A stretch of DNA of 64,000 nucleotides from Chimonanthus salicifolius (lineage: Eukaryota; Streptophyta; Magnoliopsida; Laurales; Calycanthaceae), in contig CM023533.1 of the NCBI GenBank assembly GCA_013350335.1, positions 29,122,869-29,186,868 on the forward strand, read 5' to 3'. Both the position numbers and the translations under genes were made by a program. The notes beneath the pieces were generated by a model. That model had not been told where the DNA came from. It saw only the letters and a list, made by a program, of their open reading frames with translations, and searched no databases. Below, one piece after another: positions 49,501-59,505 of the stretch. Numbering within the stretch: position 1 is the first letter of the stretch; the number at the start of each line of letters is the position of its first letter.

Positions 49501-50210
49501 TTCTGTTGTGAGGGAACCACAAATATTTTGATACTAATTAGATTAGTTAGAATTCTTTTAATTACATTTTGAATTTAATTTTCAATTGTTCTATTTTTCA
49601 TTATCTAATAAAATTGAATCCCACACTTTCATTAGAAAGTTCTTCAAGTAAATTTGAATTTGAGACGAATTACAGTTTGTGTGTTTTAATTTTATTATAT
49701 TTAATTTAATTAAATACATTAAAATTCTACGCTCAAAGTCCTACCAATTTTCTTCGGTGAATTTGATTTGATCAAATTATCATGTTGTGATTGGTCAAGT
49801 CTTTAATTTTTCTTAAGAGTAATAGAGAGATACGAGAGTTGGCGGTTCGAACTTCTATTGTTGAGATCCTGATTAAAAAAAAAATCCCAGATAAAAAAAT
49901 TAAAATTATCCTATCAAAAATAAAAATAAAAACCCAAAAATATCTACATCATCCGTAAACCTTTCAAATCTGTGCAATGTTCCACATATACTGAAACAGA
50001 TGTTAGAGTTCAATGTACCATCAACTTCACAAGGGGCCAACAGCAGCAATGGTTTTCATTATCCAAGTCTCCATCGGTTAAAAGTTTCATAAATGGTTAG
50101 AAATTAATAATTTTAGTTTTGTTTTACACAATGATTTCAGTTTTATTTCAACTTAAGAGTGAACCCGAAAATATTAGAAGACTCGCAAGTCTGCAACTAC
50201 ACTGTTCAAA

Positions 50211-50257
50211 AGGGGTTGAAATCGATATCGGCCGAACTAGAAAATATTTTGGCCCCT
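50211..50257. mobile_element. 47-bp hAT-like mini-element
   Basis: Bounded by AGGGGTTGAAATCGATATCGG and, in reverse complement, AGGGGCCAAAATATTTTC, the ends of the ATCGGCCGAT family. It looks like an element reduced to little more than its two termini. Flanks tgttcaaa and ggttcaat match 6 of 8. Unit A lacks it at the matching site near 44578. Confidence 0.55.
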
Positions 50258-50759
50258 GGTTCAATCTCTACTTCAAAATTTTACCCCATGGCACCACCAA
50301 AAGCAGCATATTTACCATAAGAAATTTCGTCAGACTCAAAACCAATTCAAAGTTTTACCATATGGCACCACCAAAAGCAGCATATTTAGCAAAAGAAATT
50401 TCGTGAGACTCAAAACCAACTAGTAGAATGTATTTACCATAAGAGCAAGTCTGCAGTATTTAAACAAAAGGCACGAGACAAAAAGCAAGACCCCCTACAC
50501 CTGATTGGTATCAAGGCCATCTTTCAACGGCCCAGATCTTAATCTCTGGTGGGGTCACACAGTCCAAGGGAAATGGACTGGACTAAAAGTCTCTTCTATC
50601 CAAACTAGTAAGTAGGTAATGGCAAGGGTCACACCTTATGAACGGCAGTGATAGCTGAAATATGGCCCTATCTAAACAGTGACAGAGAGAGAGAGAGACT
50701 GAAAATTATTAGTCGACGAAGATCACCGGCTGCCCCTTTTAATGCCCTTTGTAACAAGA

Positions 50760-51675
50760 TCAGAAGTCGCTACGCCAATCGCTCCAACCACCATTTCGAG
50801 GCGGCGCTTCCTTCGGCAAACCGCTCCAACCATCATTTCGAGGCGGCCAATCGCTCCAACTAGCATTTCGAGGCGGCCGATCGCTGCAACTATCATTTCT
50901 AGGAGCGACCCTCATGTAAGCCCTCTTCACGGCCGCCAGTTCCACGGCAAGTGACTGCAGCATCACCTCCACGGCCGAGTGCGTGCCTTCCGGGACGCTC
51001 ACCTCGAAATCATCACCGTCCACGTGGCGCTCCTCCATCATCCTAACCGTCTCCCTCACCATCATCAGAATCTTCTGGTAGAAGCTTTTCAAAAGCTCTT
51101 CCTCCTTCTCAAGTTCCATTTCAAGATCGCTCTGCGTCGTCAGCACCGTCAGGATAACCTCCGTGTTTTCCTCAATGATCCGATCGATTCGCCTCTCGTA
51201 TCCCTCGTTCTCCTTCTCCGGCCGCCTCCTTCTCCCTCCTCACCTTCCGGTGCTCCCTCAGCTCCTCCTCGTATTTCCTCTCTGCCTCTTGCATGTCCGC
51301 GAACAGCCGCTCCGCCTCCTCGTTCGCTTCTGCAACTGCTCGATCCAAGTCCGATTTCAGTTCGGTGTTTTTCACGGTCAACTCGCTTAGGCGATTCTCC
51401 AGTGATTCGACGCTTCTCCTGCTCTGTTGCACTTCTTGCTGGAGATTCTTGTTAGCTTTCTCCAGTTCCGTTAGCGTCGATCGCAGCCGCTCGTTCTCTT
51501 CCACGAGGCGTTGGTTCCGGGAAATGAGATCGTCGTTGGCCGCTTCGAGCGAGACGACGGTTGATCTCTGCCGTTCCTTTTCTTCGGATTGGGCCTGGTT
51601 CTGTAAATTGAGCCGTCGGATCTCCGACTCCGGCATCTCTATCTCGATCAACTCCCACTCCGACTCGTCCGCCAT
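50760..51675 (-). pseudogene. coiled-coil protein gene, copy B (frameshifted, altered C-terminus)
   Basis: Starts MADESEWELIEIEMPESEIR at 51675 and reads a coiled coil (ENERLRSTLTELEKANKNLQ...) to about 51225, where a one-base shift moves the frame. The second part (51230-50760) carries RHVDGDDFEVSVPEGTHSAV, the best match to copy A. Compared with A it has about 40 extra coiled-coil codons. The hydrophobic tail anchor is replaced by repeats of RNDGWSDWPP type encoded by a 30-bp minisatellite. Probably a pseudogene, or a diverging copy if the shift is an assembly error. Confidence 0.6.
50777..50909. repeat. 30-bp minisatellite, four copies, at the 3' end of coiled-coil copy B
   Basis: The unit cgctccaaccatcatttcga followed by ggcggccaat recurs four times, the first with a 12-bp insertion. 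It overlaps the end of the copy B frame and is absent from copy A. Confidence 0.88.
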
Positions 51676-51994
51676 TTTGTTCTCTGGGAAAATCTGCTAT
51701 GGCGAATCCAGGAAAGACTTTCACATAGAGCGGAACGCCAGAAGTCTTTGCTTTATATATTTCGATGTTGTCTTTTTCTTCAGCACAACCCAAAGGAAAT
51801 TTCCTCTCAACTTCATGTGTTCAGACGAGGTGTCGACTTTTGATTGGCTTTATGACGGGAAATTTTTAACTATGAGCTATGGGAAAATTAGTCTTATTTA
51901 TTTATTTATTTATTTTCATCTAATAATTTTGCCCATTTTAAAACGGGCATTATCTTTTAGTTGGATTTTTAAAATTTTTCACTTTGCTCTTACA

Positions 51995-52130
51995 GAAAAC
52001 GATTCACTTTCTACTGAATCAGTTCACTTATCCAGTGAATCGATGAGCAAACTGAATTACTTGAAAATAGAAAAAATTCATTTCAGTGCACTGATAAATA
52101 AATCGATTTACTGGAAAATGAACTGATTTA
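51995..52130. repeat. cluster of GAATCA/TGATTC and CAGTTCACT words
   Basis: Short direct and inverted words (gattcact, gaatcagttcact, agtgaatcgatga, aatcgatttactgg, gaactgattta) recur within 135 bp. A similar cluster occurs at 37950-38060. No terminal repeats were defined, so the class is unknown. Confidence 0.5.
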
Positions 52131-52139
52131 TGTAGATGA

Positions 52140-53980
52140 AAAAAGACAAAATGAAAAATTTATTAAAATCTATGTCTCTTAAAAGATAATATTTGTGTTA
52201 AGACAGATACGTTGAATAAAATGAGTAATATTAGAATTTTGGATAAGGGAAAAAAAGCATGTGCTTGAGACGGATAATAACTTTCTTTTTAATTTTTATT
52301 TACACGTGTCACTAAGAGATTGGTTCGTTAACCCGAAGACATCGAGAGGCCGTTATCGAAGCATTTTCCTTTCCCCATGTAGTGTGCATTCCATCCAACT
52401 CCGATACTCCTCAATCCACATGGTGAGGACCGACGAGTCAAGTCTTGTGGAGCACAAGTCTAGTGTCAGGTGGGCTAAAGGTCGTTAAGAGTACAAGACT
52501 CGAGTCATCCTTCTCAAAACCTATTCACATGTATAGATGATATTTTTATTGATAAAATATTTATCGGTACTTTAGTAAATTTTCATTAAATTTTTGATAA
52601 AATCATATTAAAATACAATAAATAATTAATAATATCTTGATAATTTTTTAGTAAAATTATTATAATATTTTAATTTAGTATCTTTTAAATATAATATTTT
52701 TCACAATATTTTCTCATTGATTTCTCGATAAACATTAAAAAAGTTAAAAATATCTCAATATTAACAATCATCATTAATATTTTGAGAACTTTATTTGTGA
52801 CAATGCTTAAAATCAGTCAAAGTATGCATTCATCTTTTGGATCGGATTACCTTGACTTTGGATTTTTTTGAGTTTTTTCTTTTATAACTATATATTTGTA
52901 TATGATAATATGTACTCATAACATATCATTATTCATATTCTCCTATGAATATTATAAAATGAATAACTATATAATGTGTTCAATAATAATAACCTATGAT
53001 TATTATTATTTGTTATTAATATAATTATTATAATCATCATGATCACTATCTAAAGTTTTGTATAATTGAGTTATAACCCATGTCTCATTCACCCATAGCA
53101 AAAAAAACTTGTATTGATAAATCATTGTGATGTCTTTTATTATATCAAATAATAAAATGTTATATAAATTAGCATAGATCAGCTATCAACTTTTGTGGGG
53201 ACAGATTTGGCAGATGCTCCGGCTGAAACACATGACTGATCTGACCCTAAATGTTAGTGAATGAGGTCCTGGTGAATAAAAAATATTCGATCGAGTAAAA
53301 TATCACGAGAGCTATCATGCTGTAAAAAATAAGATAAATTAAATTATTTTAATCCTTATTTAAAAAATTAAAAACAAACAATTGATTTTTCTTTTTTATC
53401 TATATCAATCAATCAAATGTGAGAATTGCATCAAATGAATATTATAAAAAATTAAATTTAAAAAAAAAATTAATGACTGGACTACCAAGAAAAGGGAGAG
53501 AGAATTTTTCGTCGCCTAGTTGAGACTTGAAGAAGGACGATGGATTCCTTCATGGACACGAAAGAGAGAATGCCCAATTTCTAAATAGAAATGCATATCT
53601 TTTCTGCTTCATACCGTACCAATTTTTCATAGATGAAGGTGCCAAGCAAATGAGAACGAGTCCTTGGAGCCCAAGTCAACAAAAAAGTGGAAAGACAAGC
53701 CCAATTTTCTTTATTGAGATCTCTTGTAACATGTGAGGTTCTCTAAGTTCTACTTTATGAAAAATCGATTCACAATTGAATTCACCACAGTGAAAAATAC
53801 TTGCAAAATGAGTTTTATTTTATTTTATTTTTACATTGTAGCAAATCCAGCTGTAGACTCTAAATTGTATAAATGAAATGTAAAAATCTTTATAACACAA
53901 GAGTTCTGATATTCATGAATGATTCGAGTCCTTGGTATTACCTTCATTAATCATCAATAATTATTTTCACATTTGTATAG
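52140..53980. other. AT-rich part of unit B, no gene
   Basis: Carries the same AT-rich landmarks as 47.3-48.6 kb of unit A. 52310-52500 is a GC-richer island without recognised content. No coding region identified. Confidence 0.55.
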
Positions 53981-53984
53981 TTGA

Positions 53985-54122
53985 ACTCGTAATCTCCCAT
54001 CTTAAGAAGCAGAATGTGTCAGGTTTGAGTCCTCATAGTCTAACCTAGTGTGTCTGAAGAACAGTGAATATCACCCACGGAAGTTTTACGTTGAATTTTT
54101 TACACATAAATTCAAAAAAATA
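53985..54122 (+). mobile_element. SINE, 'TACGCTGGG' family, inserted in unit B only
   Basis: GTTGAACTCGTAATCTCCC, CAGGTTTGAGTCC (B-box-like), TCACCCACGGAAGTTTTACG and CACATAAATTC plus an A tail. The matching place in unit A (near 48690, before tgtcccactcttcaattctg) lacks the element, giving an empty-site comparison. Confidence 0.75.
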
Positions 54123-54584
54123 TATAATGTCCCACTCTTCAATTCTGAATAATTGGGACAGTTAAAATAATTGTAAAAGGGGATTTCATTGTAACAATAA
54201 CTATAATTAATCCTCCTGCAAAAAGAAACCTATAACTAGAAATTTAGAATAAGATTTGGATATGAGAAGACTTAGAATATGTTGGACTGAAGAATTCTTG
54301 TCACTTGATTTTTTATATTATATGTGACAAGTGATAGGTCCCCCAAGTCTATTGGTCTCATTAACTTTTCGACTTTGACTTTAAAAATTTATTTATTATA
54401 GATAATTGGTTCTTCATAACTTCTTTCATTAAAACTACAATCACTAAATATAAGTGATTTCGACGTCCATTTTTTTTCATGTAGTCTTTAATTTTTACTT
54501 AGTTAGGACTCAATCTTTATTAAATGACCAACTTCTTTAAAGAAAGTGAAAGTATGGGTCTTTCTTTTAAGTGGTACTTGCATC

Positions 54585-55064
54585 CAGGGGTTTAAATATC
54601 GACAAGGCCGATATATCGGCCGATATGCAAATATCGGCTGATATGCGATATGGTCGATATTTCGGCCGATAAGTTTATCTCTCATACCGATATCAGCATT
54701 TTCTCTCTCCTCCGATATCAGAACTGTGAAAAAACCGCAAAAAACCGTGACTAATCGTGAAAAACTGCAAAAAACCGCAAAAACTGCAAAAAACCGCAAA
54801 AAACCGTGAGCACCCGTGAGAACCGTAAACCTTGAACCGCGGAAAACCGCGAAAAACTGCGGAAAACCGTGTAAAAACCACGAAAAACCGTATCGGTGTT
54901 TAAAAAAAAAATTTAAATACCGATATTTATGAATATCGGCTGAAATTTTGACCGATATTCGGTATGTGCGGCCGATACTTATCGTATCGGCCGATATTAC
55001 TCGGTTTAAAAAAATCGATATATATCGGCCGATACGATATGTATCGGCCGATATTTGTACCTTA
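54585..55064. mobile_element. hAT-type MITE, ATCGGCCGAT family, 480 bp
   Basis: Left end CAGGGGTTTAAATATCG; right end in reverse complement CTAAGGTACAAATATCGG. Flanking octamers cttgcatc (54577-54584) and cttgcagt (55065-55072) share six bases. Many CGATATATCGGCCGATA palindromes lie at both sides, with an A-tract array in the middle. Unit A is uninterrupted at the matching site near 49360. Confidence 0.85.
54722..54895. repeat. phased A-tract array, ~10-bp period
   Basis: About 15 tracts of five or six A alternate with CCG(C/T)(G) or CTGC, for example gaaaaaaccgcaaaaaaccg. The spacing is 9-11 bp, close to one helical turn. Such phasing is known to bend DNA intrinsically. It lies inside the MITE 54585-55064. 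Confidence 0.85.
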
Positions 55065-55093
55065 GCTTGCAGTTGTGATGGGGACAAGGAATC

Positions 55094-55560
55094 AATGATT
55101 TGAACAATTATTTTTACATGAAAAATGATAAAATTTTGATGATAGACAATAATATTTATACCATATTTTAATCAAGATAATTTACTCATGCAGTTAGGTA
55201 TAAATTATAGCGTAATGTTCTGAACACTCTTACGAATAATAAAAGACTTATATTTTTTGAAAAGATCTATATTTAAATATAGAGTTCATTCACTCCTGAT
55301 CTGTTAATTAAATTATATTTTTTTTCAATGATTTGTACAATTGTTTTTGCATGAAAAAGGATAAAATTTCGATGATAGAGAATAACATTTATACTATATT
55401 TTAATTAAGATATTTTACTTATCTAGTTTAGTATAGATTATAGAGTAATATTCTAAACACTTTTGCAGGGGAATCACAAATAATAAAAGACTTACATTTT
55501 TTGAAAAGATCTACACAGTTCATTGACTTTGATCTGTTAATTAAATCATAATTTTTTTTT
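55094..55560. repeat. ~233-bp tandem duplication
   Basis: Copies start at caatgatttgaacaatt (55094) and caatgatttgtacaatt (55327). Both contain gatgatagacaataat / gatgatagagaataac and end gatctgttaattaaat. The second copy has lost about 15 bp. Unit A (49385-49530) has one copy only. Confidence 0.85.
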
Positions 55561-55569
55561 CAAATTGTG

Positions 55570-56340
55570 AAGGTGATAAAAATAATATATTTTTTTAAAT
55601 TAATTTTAATCCAATTTAAAGTATTTTTAATGGAATAACAATCTTTTCAACAGTTTTCTTTTCAACCATTATTATTCTCTTTCATCTATGGGTACGAATC
55701 GAGCAGTCAAAAGTGATAAAGATTCGCATGTAAAGAAGGATGGAAAGAAAGTGGAAACCTCTTCTCATATAGTCCTTGGGGGCAAAGTAACACAAAAAGA
55801 CCCACACGTGACGAGAGTCCGCACGTGTAGGGTATTTTGGTCATTCACTCTTCATCAAGTGACTAGTGATTGTCAATTTATTAAATGATTCATTTATTTA
55901 ATCAGTATGGTGGAATTAAAGTAAGATTTTCAATTAAATAATGGAACTATATAAAATTATCTTCATCAGATACAAAAGTTATTTTTTAAACTCTTCATAT
56001 TTTCTTTACTACAAATTATAGTTACATCATACAATGAGTCTCAACTTTCAACTTTATAGAATGTAATGGATATTTTGAATTAGATTTTTTTAATTTATGA
56101 ACATGATACTAAACAAAGAAACTATATCAATTAATAGAAGTGATATTTTTGGACCCACTAAATGTTAATTACTCACTTAAAGATCTTAGCATAAATGTGG
56201 AATCCTATGAAACTTGTTTGATGCAATCTTAAAAATAATGAATTTTAAACTCTCATAAATTTTATGATTTTAATTAGTTTTTGAATATCTCATATTTTTA
56301 TTTTTTAAATAGCTAAGGGAAATTCAATATTAAGATCTAT
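55570..56340. other. AT-rich spacer right of the duplication
   Basis: No gene recognised. 55800-55835 has two CACGTG-containing words (cacacgtgacg and gcacgtgtag) 18 bp apart. A short frame at 55688 has no family resemblance. Confidence 0.5.
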
Positions 56341-56342
56341 TT

Positions 56343-56970
56343 TTGTTCAATTTAATTTATAGATGTAAAAATTGCTGGGACAATGACCAAGTTTTACATT
56401 GGCTAAGATGTGAGAGATTTAAGGAATTATTAAAATACTTGGGTTACTCCACCTATTATACTAGCTTCTTGGGTTGGATACCTAGTTCTAACAACAAGTG
56501 CTATCATGGTCATATTCCTAGGTCAATGGTCATATTTCTAGCTAAATGAGATGGCCACCGATATTTTATCCATTTGAGAATCTCGTTAAAGGGGAGAATT
56601 GTTGAAGTAGCATACGTGATGTAGAGTACGTTAGTTTCCTTCAATTTTAATTATTATTTTATTTAGTTATTTAGATCTCTCTTTCCTAATTAAATTAGAT
56701 TTCTTAAGTACATTCCTTTTTAAGTTGTTTTCTTTATTTAAGCAGTTTTCTTTTTAAAGTTATATTCTATCCTATAAAGCCTCTAAGAGGCATGGTTTTC
56801 TCCATGGCGATGGGCTATTTTCCTCTTCGACTCGCTGTATAGCGAGTCTGTTGCTGAATAAGTGTACATTGTATGTGCATCGCTCTCATATTGATGGTGA
56901 AGAGAGATTTAGAGATTTATGAAATACTTAGAGCACTCCACCAATTGGACTAATCTCTTTTGGATTTGAT
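56343..56970 (+). mobile_element. LTR-element remnant: LTR tail, short internal piece, PPT and second LTR
   Basis: A polypurine tract (aaaggggagaat, ~56588-56600) is followed by TGTTGAAGTAGCATACG, a typical LTR start. The LTR tail at 56899-56965 (gagagatttagagatttatgaaatactt...ctccacc) is mirrored by 56409-56475 (gagagatttaaggaatta...actccacc). The whole thus looks like two LTR ends around a ~130-bp internal piece, as in a TRIM or a deletion product. No gag or pol is present. Confidence 0.55.
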
Positions 56971-57429
56971 ATCAAATTTGACATAAATTAAAAAAAAGTC
57001 ATATTTTAGTAAAAAAAAATTCTAAGTTTTAAATACATGTGTTATCTCATATGTCACATTCCTCATGTTTTTAATTTTTAATTATTAGTTGTCATTTGGC
57101 TGTACAGCATGAGTGAGACCCATATCTTTTGCAACTTATTTTTCACTTTGTTTGACGTGTCCACTTTGGATCCATCTGTGAATGTCTGGACTTGAGCTCC
57201 AAGGAACTCTATTTGGTTGGATGTTCAATCTTTTTCTGACTGTACATTGATAACTAGTGTTTTGTTGCTTTAGACGATTCTTTGCTTCAGACCGTTCATT
57301 GTAAAGTGATGGGTGCGACCCAATTTCTCTTTTCTTCCTCATTTTAACCCTCTTCCTTTCTAATTAAAACCAAAGTACAAACAAAGGTTATCCTGCTAAG
57401 GTTATATTTTTGTTTTTTTATTTTTTTAA

Positions 57430-57555
57430 AATGGTGAGGGCGCTCTATATCCACACGGGAAGCCCTCGATTAACGTTCTTGAAACTTGAACTAGAAACCT
57501 TTATTTCTTGAGAAAGAAAGTGGCCAGTTCAACTATCCTACGTTGGATTTCGGCT
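57430..57555 (-). mobile_element. tRNA-derived SINE remnant
   Basis: Minus-strand AGGATAGTTGAACTGGCC (A-box-like) and CTAGTTCAAGTTTC (B-box-like) are spaced as in the other SINE heads of this window. A-tail region at the left (57405-57428) on the opposite strand is T-rich. Confidence 0.45.
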
Positions 57556-58290
57556 GAGATTATATGGCCTCCATGAATCAACAAGTAACTACATAAACCA
57601 TATCCAATCAGAATGCCAAGAATCATGATGTGACTCTAGAATAACAAGTCAAATATCCAAAATAAAAATAAATAAATCAATATCTATTATATATAAGTAT
57701 CGACCCATACTATGAAAATAGCAAAAAATATGTTACATCTATTCTTTTGCTAAATTGAATGGCATATCAAAATAAATTATAACCCATGTAAAAGTTTAGC
57801 TAACTCAATATATATTGATTAATACATATTAATTAAGTCTATATTTATATATATCTTATGATTTGTGCATGTCATGTACTTGATGATATGACCGTTAAAC
57901 AGCCAATACATTTCATTGAGAAAACAAACGATACATCAGTTGTATTGAATCTATTGATCAGATCAATATTTTATTTAAAAAAAATCATCATTACAACTAT
58001 TTTTCAGTCTTGAATTGGACTTGTTTTTAGAAATGTTTAGAAGCAATTTTTGCATCTTTGAAACGTACTTCTCTTTATATCCTCATCTTTTCTTTAGATG
58101 CATCTATTTTAAGTTATTTTTCCCTTTTTAAAAAAAAATTTGCACTAAGATAATCACATTTTAGATTTTTTCATGAAAAATATTTATGAAATCGTATTGA
58201 ATGTTTCATGAAATTGAATGAATATGACTTAATTTATACAGTGTTTTTGTGACTTTTTAGTTTTTTAATGATTTCATGAAATTTAGTATT
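57556..58290. other. AT-rich spacer
   Basis: No gene recognised. The stretch 58144-58290 resembles 59497-59660 (ctaagataatc... tttcataaaatt words). This suggests that the RTE element was inserted at the boundary of an older ~150-bp duplication. Confidence 0.45.
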
Positions 58291-58311
58291 TCTATATGAT
58301 TTGCTCTAAGA

Positions 58312-59487
58312 AACTATTTTTATATCGAGACAATTTATAACGAAATGTGGGGAGAATTGGAGAAGAGGAAGAATTATCAAGAAACCTTTATACAACTTCT
58401 ATTGATTTATAAAAGATTTATGATAGAATGTCTATAGAACTAATAGAGAGAATTTTGAGAAATAAATACGTCTTTAACAAATACATTGAGATTATCAATA
58501 TATGTTGAGATCTGGCTCTAGGCCTGTATCAATGGGGCAACCACTAATGTTAAAAACATTTATGGAGAGATGATGGAGTTCTTTGTTAGAGTGAGCTCTA
58601 ACAAAGATCTACTTTAAGTCTATACCTATTTGTACTAATTATGGATGACATAATATCAAGAATGTAAGATGACATAATATTAATCAAAAGAGACAAAACA
58701 ACAATTCAATATGAAAATATAATCGTGGAGGAAAATATTGGAATCAAATAGGTTGAAAATTAATAGACCTAAAACATAACAAACGAAATGTAACTTTAGT
58801 TGGGTTGGATGATAGAGAGTGCAACACAATAAAAATTGGAAATGATTTACTTACATATTGCAATAAGTTCAAGTAATTGTGCTCTATGGTAAAATCTCAA
58901 AGATGTTTTAATTTTTAACTTAAATATAATTAATAGGATATGAGTGAGGTGGCAAAATATAGACAAGCTAGTGGAGTTCAATACTTTTATAGCATAATTA
59001 AGGAGTTCCCCTTCACCTAAAAGGATGATTTTATAAAATAGTTACTATATTTGCAATGCTTTTATAAAGAAGAGTATTGGGCAATGAAGAAAAAAACGAA
59101 TAGATTAAGTTAGAATTGTGGAGATTCTTTGTTATATTGGATAAGTGATTTAATCTTAAAAGATAGAATTAGAAATGAAAGCATTAGGAAAAATATTAAA
59201 AATAGACTCGATAAATGAAAAATTGAAAGAAACTCGTTTGAATTGGTTTAATAATGTTAATAGAATACTAGACACGACTCTAGTGTATAGAGTCTAGAGT
59301 CGAGAGGTTACAAATTGCAAGCACTAGGAGGAGATGTTGACCAATGAAAATATAGAGGAAAGAAAGAAATTACATATTAGATTGTAAAGTGATTGATGAT
59401 ATAATTTATGATAGGGATACATTAGAAAAAAAAAACTCATAAAGCCGACTCAGATAAATGAAATTTTGATTTATGATGATGATGATG
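58312..59487 (+). mobile_element. 5'-truncated RTE-type non-LTR retroelement with 18-bp target-site duplication
   Basis: Flanked by identical atatgatttgctctaaga at 58294-58311 and 59488-59505. Decayed coding sequence reads, across many stops and shifts, YDRMSIELIERILRNK, LYLFVLIMDDIIS, DDIILIKR, KETRLNWFNNV and NRILDTTLVYR. These are the order and motifs of plant RTE-like reverse transcriptases (K.YDRV..., LFVLVMD, LRWFGHV...). It ends in (GAT)n, as RTE elements do. The perfect flanking repeat contrasts with the heavy decay inside. Confidence 0.88.
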
Positions 59488-59505
59488 ATATGATTTGCTC
59501 TAAGA

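Larger units (their letters stand above)
43470..49530. repeat. tandem segmental duplication, unit A
   Basis: Matches unit B (49945-55560) in the same order and orientation along most of its length. Shared landmarks include tgcaatgttccacat (43505 / 49975), ggaaatggactggactaa (44208 / 50570), the coiled-coil genes (45335 / 51675 starts), and atttaataataataactt vs tgttcaataataataacc (47430 / 52990). Also shared are aacacaagagttct (48595 / 53896) and gatgatagacaataa (49448 / 55138). Offsets vary from 5.3 to 6.5 kb because of later indels. Confidence 0.85.
49945..55560. repeat. tandem segmental duplication, unit B
   Basis: Second copy of the block described for unit A. Insertions found only here: a 47-bp hAT-like mini-element (50211), a SINE (53985) and a 480-bp hAT MITE (54585). 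At the corresponding places unit A is uninterrupted, which dates these insertions after the duplication. Confidence 0.85.

Noticed and set aside
54503..55087. 194-aa minus-strand open frame rich in Phe/Val
   Set aside because: It is the translation of the A-tract minisatellite and ATCGGCCGAT repeats in a MITE, not a protein.
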